From Tricholomella constricta (taxonomy: Eukaryota > Basidiomycota > Agaricomycetes > Agaricales > Lyophyllaceae): a stretch of 64,000 nt of DNA. The notes beneath the pieces were generated by a model. The model saw nothing but the letters and a program-made list of their open reading frames with translations. It was not told where the DNA came from and did no database searches. The stretch lies in NCBI GenBank assembly GCA_013368375.1, contig JAACJP010000001.1, positions 62,001-126,000 of the forward strand, written 5' to 3'. Positions 56,940 through 64,000 of the stretch are shown here, piece after piece; the first letter of the stretch is position 1; each line of letters starts with the position of its first letter. The position numbers and the translations under genes are program-made.

Positions 56940-57226
56940 TTTGCCTGACACGGAGAGTTCTCTGTTGAATAAGCAAAGGTTTATTGAGGGGTTGAGCTCT
57001 TCAAAGTGGAGTCCGCATGATGTTGCCATGTCAGAGTCCATGAAGTTGCTGGTGGCTCCACTGTCGATAAGCGTATTTTCAGATTCTTCTCCCTCTCTGC
57101 TTGGTGTGAGGTATATTATGGATGCCAGCGACAAATGGGAGGAGAGTGTTATGGTGCAGGTGTCCATTGTCGATAATGCCGTTGCGCGTAGTATTGTGTC
57201 AAAGTCCAGTTTTAGATCTTTGCGAT

Positions 57227-60095
57227 TCAGAGCCCGTGCAAGTCCTGAGTCGCCTCTGCGTTTGCCTCTTCAGCCTTGTGGTGAAACTCAAAGATATTGT
57301 CGCCAATGAGGTAGGTGGCTCTACCCATGGTGTTTGCCATTGCGCAGTCATGCATCCAGTGCTCCACGTTGCCACATAGGATTACGTCTTCAGCGATCTT
57401 CACCCAGGGGTGTGTTGACTCCTTGTAACTGAAATTGTTGGCTTGTAGGGCTTCTTTGTTGTCCCATGTGATTTCTTGATCTTGCGCCTTACCTTCCTTA
57501 CCTATGTCCAGGTCCTGATCATGACTTTCGGTGTTCAAGCACGTGTTCCTGTTTCCTTGTGTTGCTTCAGGTGTCGTGCAATTTGCGGGTCCCGTCAGAG
57601 CTCCAATCGGAGGTCGTGTCAAGGTGTTTGCGGTGTTCGCATTATTCGCCCAGAGGGGTTTGTAGGTCTCTGGATTTTCTATGTGATTTTCCCAGTACCT
57701 CCGGTCGATTTGAGTGACCAGATCTCTGTAACCCTCGTAGGTTTCGGGGCTTGGGGCGATGGCCAGTACATTGAGGATTCTCAGAGGAAGTGCCTTTCGA
57801 AGTGTGAATTGTAGTGCCACCCAGTTCCAGCCTGTTTTGTACGCTTCTTGTTCGAACTTGATGATGAAAGCTGTGAACTTCTCCCATTCCTTCATTTTCA
57901 ATCGCGAGATGTTATTCTCGGCTTCCACCCTGGAGTTCGGTATTCTGAAGCGTGATCCCAATTCGTGTATGAATCCTTCCCAGTTCGTGAACATAGGGTG
58001 TTGCGGGTTGTACGTGAGTTGTAGGCCGAAGTAGTCCATGGCTCCGTCTTTTTAGTAGGAGCTTGCGAATAACACTTTCAGGTGGTCCTGTTCGTAGGTG
58101 ATCACCTTGGCTTGGAATGTTACGAGGCATTCTGTGATGAAGGTTTTCCATCTCCTCGGTTCTTTTCCTGTGAAGGGGTCTGGTTTCCTGATGTTGATTT
58201 ACGATTTCAGATCTAGGCGGTGTCAGTATTGTTCCAGGGTCAGGTTTTGGTTCGGCCCTAGGAGTTGCTGTGGTGGTGGTAGGGGTCGTTGAGGGATTGC
58301 AAAGTGGCCTCCTCTTAGATTTCCTGGTGAGCCTCCTCCTCCTCCCCCTCCATGACCTCCCCCTCCCCATCCCGAGCCTCCTCCTCCCCATCCAGGGGCT
58401 CCCAGGCCACCTGGTCCTCTTGGTGGTCTGTATCCTCTATGACCTCCTCCTCCTCTGGGACCTCCTACTCCTTTGGGACCTCCTCTGCCTCTACTGGGGC
58501 CTCCTCCCCCTCCTGGTCCCCTGGGGCCATTTTCCCATTGAGATCCTCTTGGGGTTGATGGTCCCGGAGGTCCCGGAGGTCCCGGAGGTCCCGGAGGTGG
58601 TTGGGGTTGTGGGGGTGATCTATTGTACTGGGGGTTTGGTCGTCCGCCGGGTATTGGTGGGGCTGGTCCGGGGTTGTGGGCAGTTCTGTATTGTTCGAAC
58701 TGGGGAAATTGTTGTTGTGCCCATTGCCTTCCATCGAGCATGTTTACATTCTGACTGGGGCCGGGGTCCGCTCCGATTCCACGTTGTTCTCTTGGGGAAA
58801 TTGGGCGTGGACCTTGCAGTGATCTCCTGTTCTGGTTTTCCAGGTGAGGTGGTGTTTGGTGCCAGTCTTCTCGTGTCCTAGGGGATGCTCCCTCTCTTCC
58901 TTCTGGGTTTTCTTTGCATAATTCATAGCTGTGGGCATACGATAGTGGCTTTGGGATTCTCTGTTCTGATAAAGGTAGGGGAATGTTTTCAGGTTCTCTC
59001 TGAGGTATTCCTTCTTGGGTTACAAAGGTTCTGTGTGGGCCTTGGAAACCCAAGTTTGGCCTAGAAAATGGTCCTTCGATCGGGGTGTTCTTTTCAGGAA
59101 TCCTTTGTAGGTTGTTGGTTCCCCAGAAACCAAACGTCGAAGCTCTTTGTACATCTGTCCCTAGCGTGATGGTGGGTTTGAACCCTTCTTGGCTGGGAGG
59201 TGTGTTCCCTTGGTACATTCTCCTGAGTAGAGCCGAAGCTGTCTGCATATTTACAGTGCTTGTTGCTCGCAGGGGTTCTTCAAATCTGGTTTCAATTCTG
59301 GAGGGAACGGGTTCTTGTATTGGCATGTGGAAAGACCATCCCGCGCTTTGGAGGTCGGAGAATCTTCTTCCCTCGTTCAACATTTGGATTTCTCCAGCTA
59401 GGGCACATAATCTTCTTTCATTTCCTCCCATTTGCCACAACACCATCAATCGTGGGGGCAGCCGGTGTGCTTCGTGCAGTTGCATGGTTGACAACACGAG
59501 GTTGGCCCATTATTCCGGTGTTCTGGGTTGGTGATCCATCCTCATGGTTTCGACTAGGAGCTCATGTGCTTGACGTGAAAACTCTTCTCTCGACATGCAG
59601 AGCTTGTAGAGTATCCTCTCATGGTCTGAACCATGTAGGAAAGGATTTTGTTGATGGGTGAATCATCCCTGTCCTTCCTCCTGTGCTCTATCCCTCCTTT
59701 GGAACATCTCCGGGTTCCTCAACCTCTCGTAGTATGACCCGGAGGTCTGGTTACTTGAAGGTGGAGGTCCTGAGGTCGTTGCTGATGGTGGTAAGGGGGG
59801 ATAATTGGGGGTGGCGAGTTGGTAGGATGGATTGAACATGTTTGAGGGGGTCCGCAGTAGAGGTCGTTGTGGGTCTTGACTGATGGAGAAGAAATCCCCC
59901 CCAGTGTTGGCCTGGTTGGAAGATGTTGTGTTCTAGCCAGGACCTGTCAGATACGAACGTCCCTTGCATCATGGGTCCTGTTGAGGCAGGGAAGGTTTTG
60001 AAAGGTGGTGGCAAAGGTCTCCTTTGTGTGAAAGATGGACCTTCAAAATTTTGATAGCGGATGGTGGTGTTGGGCTCCACTATCATCGAGGACAT
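57227..60095 (-). pseudogene. Gypsy gag remnant with collagen-like and RGG region
   Basis: Starts near ATG 60095 (MSSMIVEPNTT). Frame breaks lie at about 59750-59500 and 58220-58040. The middle has the run GPPGPPGPPGPPGPS, then glycine-rich RGG-type sequence (58600-58290), then the retrotransposon gag core at 58200-57700 (YLKDGAMDYFGLQL, WEGFIHELGSRF, LKMKEWEKFTAFIIKFEQ) and a degenerate zinc knuckle (CGNVEHWMHDC). The glycine/proline-rich region is where such gag proteins bind RNA. Not functional as read. Confidence 0.75.
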
Positions 60096-60124
60096 GCCCG
60101 GTGGGTGGGAGAACCTCGATATTA

Positions 60125-60454
60125 TATTAGGACCTGGTGTAGCACATTGGTTACAGAGTTATTCCATGACCACTGAAGCGGACAAGCCTGACATTGTCAA
60201 GGAAAACGGGCTCTGAAGAGGTGTTCAGAGGTCATGAGTGTTGACTAGGGCATACACAAGAGCTTGTGGGAATGTATGGAGCTCAAGGTGATGCTAGTTG
60301 ATGAAGCAGAATAGAATTGAGAACGAAACAGCAGGGAGAACGGAAGCTAGTCGTAACAGTAAGTAATATTGAGGTTAGAGCCTCAAAAAGAAGTGGTGTC
60401 ATGTTATATACAGTGGTTCATGGGAATATGTAGGGTTTAGGGGTGATCGTGATA
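60125..60454 (-). repeat. Family B LTR, probable 5' LTR of the gypsy element
   Basis: 330 bp, on the plus strand TATTAGGACC to GATCGTGATA; diverged terminal bases (TA for TG) but otherwise clearly the family of 8557-8913. On the minus strand it ends 30 bp before the gag ATG and has a TATATAA box, fitting a 5' LTR. No target duplication found. Confidence 0.6.
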
Positions 60455-61277
60455 GTTTGGCGGAAGAAGTTGAGGAAGAAATAATCTTTCTCACCAGGCA
60501 TTCCAAGGCTGAAGTCACCACACACGTTTTCACCAGACACGCCCCCCTAGATGAATCACTTGAGCGAGACTTCTGATACTTTTTCATGCTTAGTAATAGT
60601 ACACGAGAGGTAATGAAACATAGCTCCAAGTCTCCATCAGCAGAAAATGCCATGGGACCATGTAAAAAAACACAATATTGTGTTGATTGACAGATCAATA
60701 TATGGGTTTCACAATGGATCATATTAAAATTTATTGCCTAATTACATTACAAGGGGACACCTCGCGTTGCAAGGGGTTTACAAGTGGTCAATGGACCACT
60801 TTCCATGTGACAAGAAAACAAAAAATGATGAAGTCCAATCAAACTTTGTTGCCACATTGCTTATTGCCTCCACTTCTTGAACCCCACTTCTTCTTTTTTT
60901 TTTGACATTTGCAGAAGAATACATGTTTCTTCCATAGTACTTGTGGTCTCTCATGTTGAGTTCACCCATTCTGTGGGCACTCTGTTGGCACAAGCACTAC
61001 GTTGTTGCTGTGATGCCACCTCTGTGCTATTTTTGTGTACAACTCACTTCTTCCCTGACATGTCTGATCAGGACAGCTTCTATCATTCTTTAAGGTAAGC
61101 CTATGGGGGCCTCTGGCTAGGTATGTCATGTCTTTACATAATCATTGCTTATGGCTTACAAAAAGTGAAGCTTGACTGCCTGTCTGACCGTCGCATACAT
61201 CCAGGTGAGCCTCATAATCTCTTCTCAATCCAAAGGGAGCTCACCATTGTTATAGGTTAATCTTCATTCATCTCTAC
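60455..61277. other. No supported gene
   Basis: Short open frames only. No family resemblance or RNA gene seen. Confidence 0.4.
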
Positions 61278-61546
61278 ATGAACACTTTACTTTCGAGAGG
61301 CTTAAAGATCCTCAATAGCCGAACCTTCCGCAAAAAACTACAGTACAAGGTCCTGTGGAAGGGCTATGGTTACGAAGAAGCTTCTTGGGAACCTCGCGAA
61401 AATGTCGCCGCCCCCGATCTGGTGCGAAAGTTCCACCGTGACAACCCTGACGCTGCCCGCCACATTCGTGGCATATTCACGTTATCCCCGGCCGTCTTCG
61501 CCACCGCGGCCCCGCACCGAGTCGTTGCGATTCAAAGGGGGGGTGA
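61278..61546 (+). pseudogene. Chromodomain end of a second gypsy chromovirus
   Basis: Plus-strand tail of an integrase: a chromodomain with KILNSRTFRKKLQYKVLWKG and YGYEEASWEPRENV, followed by DLVRKFHRDNPDAARH. The purine tract AAAGGGGGGG (61535-61543) is the polypurine tract, and the LTR starts three bases later. Everything upstream of the chromodomain is gone. Confidence 0.85.
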
Positions 61547-62037
61547 TGTTAGGGGAACGCCTGTTCACGCCCTCCGACGCTCACCGACTGTCCCCCGACA
61601 CGTGCGATCGCTCCCGACCGATCGCGCCCCCGACCCCAACGCTCCGACCCAAGCGTCGGTGTACATACTTATACACCCCTGTCGCTACCTCCCCTTCCAG
61701 CGCGCGCCCGATCCCGACGTCCGACATCCCGACGTCGGTCGCCCGACCTCGTGCCCGCGCCCTGAGCCATGAGGATCGGACAGCGTCGGGAACGTGTACA
61801 TACACGCGCCGCTGCCCATCCGTTATCATTTACGTACCATACACCCCAGAGAGCCGGCCCTCACGTATCTTACTCGTATATAGTCATCCTCCTGACATGG
61901 GGGAATCCTTTACTCTATTCTCATTGGATTCCCCTCTGCCAGGTAGGTTTACTTACGCTCTCTCTACCGTACATAATATAACATTGGATTCCCCTCTGCC
62001 AGCACGACTAAGCTCTGCAGCTGAGGTCGCCCTAACA
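61547..62037 (+). repeat. 3' LTR of the second chromovirus, family A
   Basis: TGTTAGGGGAACGCC to GTCGCCCTAACA, 491 bp. Because a chromodomain and polypurine tract precede it directly, it identifies family A LTRs as belonging to a Ty3/gypsy chromovirus. Internal repeats: ttggattcccctctgccag twice (around 61924 and 61984). Confidence 0.9.
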
Positions 62038-63581
62038 GATGCAGATATGTCTGAAGAAGAGGATTCAGAGGTAGAGGATGAGGTTGGAGATGGCACCTTA
62101 CTGGAGAGGTTCACGGGTGGGGCACTGGGCACGGCTGAGGCACTGGGTACTTCGGGAAGTTGAGGAGATGTATGCTCATCGGTATGAAGTACCTCGTGAT
62201 CGACTCCCCCGGGCACCCTCTCATCTTCACCATGTTCTAATGGTCCTCAAAAATGCACGAGATGACAAATTCTGAGAAGACCAATGTGTCACTCCAGCCA
62301 CGTTTGGCGCCTTTGTTCGAAAGATTGAGGATGACGAGGTCTTTGCCAACAACTCAAGCAATGCCCAAATGCCAGTCGAAGAGCAACTTGCCATTGTTCT
62401 CTACTGTTTTGGTCATGACGGGAATTTGCCAACAACTTGAGCAATGCCCAAATGCCAGTCGAAGAGCAACTTGCCATTGTTCTCTACCATTTTGGTCATG
62501 ACGGGAATGCATCTAGTCTTCAGCGTGTGGCAAATTGGGCTGGAGTTTTGAAGAGAACTGTTGGATTGGTGACACAGCGAGTCATGACAGTTTTGTTGAA
62601 GCCAGCCTTCATGAATGACGCTGTACGGTTTCCGACACCCGAGGAGAAGGAAGAGGCCAAGTGCTGGGTTGAGAAGCATTCATGCAAAGTGTGGTGCGGT
62701 GGCTGGTGTATGGTGGATGGAACACTTGTGCCTCTGACAGATAAGCCAACCTGGTTTGGAGAAAGCTACTACGATCGTAAAAATCGGTATTCTTTGAACA
62801 TTCAGGTGTGTTTCTTTTGGGTGTATTATTTTCAGTACTAATTGTTTCCCTCAACTCAGGTAGTTTCCCTTCTGAACCTTCACATCATCGACTTCAGTTA
62901 TGGCCATGTTGGAAGTACACACGATGCGACAGCATGGGAAGATACACGCCTTGCTCAAGAAAACGAGACCCTGTTGGAGGACGGTGAATGGGTATAGGCT
63001 GATTCTGCATATCCGGTATGTTGTTTTGGTCACACGCATGCTATCAGTATTTTTTGACAAGTCATACAGATTAATACATGACTAATTGCACCCTACAAGA
63101 AGCCTGACCATGATGAACCCGGCAACGAAGTTTTCAACAATCACGTCTCCATGGTTTGCATCCGATCCGAGCATGCAATCGGTTTCCTTAAAGGCCATTT
63201 CCACTCTCTCAAGAATCTGCAAGTCCACATTAACAGTAAGCAGTGTCATTACATTGCAACGTACTGGTTGCTGCATGCATTGCGCTACATTCCTTTGTGC
63301 TACAATGTGAGGCCAAGGAACGTGCTGCAGAGGAGGAACTCGATGGTGACTGGGAAGACCCCTTCATTGCAGAGGGCTTGTCGAGCTCTGATGACTCAGA
63401 TGGACCAGGGCAAGCCATCCATCTAGCTACAACTCGGACGTCAGCAAGTCGGCTCCTTGCTGCCAAAGCTTGCCGGCAGAAGTTGAAGGAATACCTTTTC
63501 AGGTATAAGGCACAGAAACTGAGAGAGGTCGCCCTATGTTGCCGTGCTTCAATTCAAATTGATTCTGATACAGACAAATAA
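62038..63581 (+). pseudogene. PIF/Harbinger (HARBI1-type) transposase, decayed
   Basis: DDE transposase of the PIF/Harbinger superfamily. Readable parts: an acidic start (DMSEEEDSEVEDEV), HLHHVLMVLKNARDDKF, FGAFVRKIEDDEVFANN, LQRVANWAGVLKRTVGLVTQRVM, WCMVDGTLVPL with the first catalytic Asp, ESYYDRKNRYSLNIQ, then after a GT-AG intron (62805-62860) DFSYGHVGSTHDATAWED with the second Asp, ADSAYP, and RSEHAIGFLKGHFHSL with the last Glu. Damage: an 83-bp tandem duplication (62342-62507, not a multiple of three), a TAG at 62995-62997 in place of a Trp codon, and a one-base frameshift near 63262, after which the C-terminal part is open to 63581. Directly preceded by the family A LTR. Confidence 0.85.
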
Positions 63582-63767
63582 AAATGGACAGCAGTACAAT
63601 TCAAATACTCTACATTAAGTACGTAGGAAGAAGTCCAATGAATAAACTATATACAATACTGAATAAGTAGAAAGAAATACATATCAGATTCATTAGGATG
63701 AAGGAAAGAGCATGCTCGACCCGCTCTCATCATCTGCAAAAGGGTCGTAAGGCTGGAACTCATTTGG

Positions 63768-64000
63768 TCATTGGAATGCCGAAGTAGGTGAAGATGGAGT
63801 GTATGAACTTGAAGCATCCCATGTGGCCAGGCTAGGAGCAGGAGATGAGGAGTTGGTGAGGCTGAAGAAGTTCGATGTCGGCCAGTACAGGGGTGGGATG
63901 CGCCCAGGGGCCTTGAGAGATGCAAGGCAAAGCTGGAACTCATGCTCCTGCTGCTTCACGAAAAGCTCAGCCTTCAGTTTCTCCAGCTGAAGTTTGATTT
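63768..64000 (-). CDS. Putative Harbinger-associated second protein, C-terminal part (runs off the window)
   Basis: Minus-strand frame open from the window edge to the stop at 63768. It begins inside a charged helix (IKLQLEKLKAELFVKQQEHEF) and ends with a Pro/Ser/Thr-rich tail. PIF/Harbinger elements usually carry, convergent to the transposase, a second gene for a Myb/MADF-like protein with a coiled-coil C-terminus. The position, orientation and composition fit that, but the diagnostic N-terminal domain is outside the window. Confidence 0.5.
   Translation of the reverse strand, partial: IKLQLEKLKAELFVKQQEHEFQLCLASLKAPGRIPPLYWPTSNFFSLTNSSSPAPSLATWDASSSYTPSSPTSAFQ

Larger units (their letters stand above)
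53195..57167 (-). pseudogene. Gypsy pol remnant (protease to chromodomain)
   Basis: In order on the minus strand: protease with TLIDSGATSNFMDS (about 57065); reverse transcriptase from about 56340 ([66 protein letters not shown]); the catalytic YxDD reads YSDN (about 55895); RNase H with ECDASDFAIAG, then after the LTR YDKELLAIVGVFKQWR; integrase with HHCC zinc region (HPGIRKTTQL .. CHTCKRAK), FMDHIVELP and SDRGTLFVSHFW; and a chromodomain at 53290-53195 whose frame is broken by TGA and TAG codons (ILDS, then WEGYGPKDDTWEPAT). Non-functional. Confidence 0.85.
53174..60124 (-). mobile_element. Ty3/gypsy chromovirus, decayed, with later insertions
   Basis: Minus-strand order gag (60095-57227), protease, reverse transcriptase, RNase H, integrase, chromodomain (to about 53195) defines Ty3/gypsy, chromovirus branch. 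Damaged by stops, frameshifts, a family A solo LTR in RNase H (54943-55372) and an LTR-like segment between protease and reverse transcriptase (56662-56939). A probable 5' LTR abuts the gag at 60125-60454; no matching 3' LTR found, so the right (3') end is uncertain. Confidence 0.85.

Noticed and set aside
58270..58881. 203-codon plus-strand frame rich in Leu and Val
   Set aside because: Antisense to the glycine/proline-rich gag segment; composition is explained by the complement of GGN/CCN codons.

Overview
The window reads as nuclear DNA of a filamentous basidiomycete, most likely an agaricomycete. The genes I could splice by hand are split into many short exons by introns of about 45-60 nt. 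They include families typical of mushrooms (a DUF6534-type membrane protein, a CYP63-like P450, long fungal retroelements). No species can be named from the sequence alone.

Layout. 1-13.8 kb is a repeat-rich block. It starts with a decayed Tad-type LINE gag (minus strand), which is split by a 4.77-kb insertion (1489-6260). That insertion carries an F-box-like gene and a Tet/JBP-like dioxygenase fragment. Next comes a full-length but broken Ty1/copia element (6903-12695) with both LTRs and a 5-bp target duplication, itself hit by a solo LTR, and then a 660-bp MITE with PIF/Harbinger-type ends. 14.3-48.5 kb is a gene-dense island: SIN1/AVO1 (TORC2), an alpha/beta hydrolase, two tandem SEC14-like genes, EMG1/NEP1, actin, a P450, RPN10, a transmembrane protein disulfide isomerase, CGI121 (KEOPS), a 1412-aa PPR protein, coilin, SEC63, a DUF6534 membrane protein, uracil phosphoribosyltransferase and one unrecognised nuclear-type protein. 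49-64 kb is a second transposon block. It holds at least five copies of one LTR family (several with exact 5-bp target duplications, one nested inside another), a decayed Ty3/gypsy chromovirus on the minus strand, the 3' end of a second chromovirus, and a decayed PIF/Harbinger transposase with a convergent partner gene at the window edge.

How the genes relate. The island is mainly housekeeping: protein translocation and folding in the ER (SEC63, PDI), lipid transfer (SEC14-like), proteasome (RPN10), ribosome and tRNA maturation (EMG1, CGI121), nuclear bodies (coilin), cytoskeleton (actin), signalling (SIN1), pyrimidine salvage (UPRT). Several pairs are divergent with very short shared promoters (113, 125 and 282 bp). 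There is no biosynthetic cluster. The most unusual material is in the first 14 kb: the cargo-bearing insertion inside a LINE, and a MITE whose ends fit the transposase family found 50 kb away.

All exon chains were worked out by hand from splice signals, reading phase and family resemblance. No transcript evidence or database search was available.
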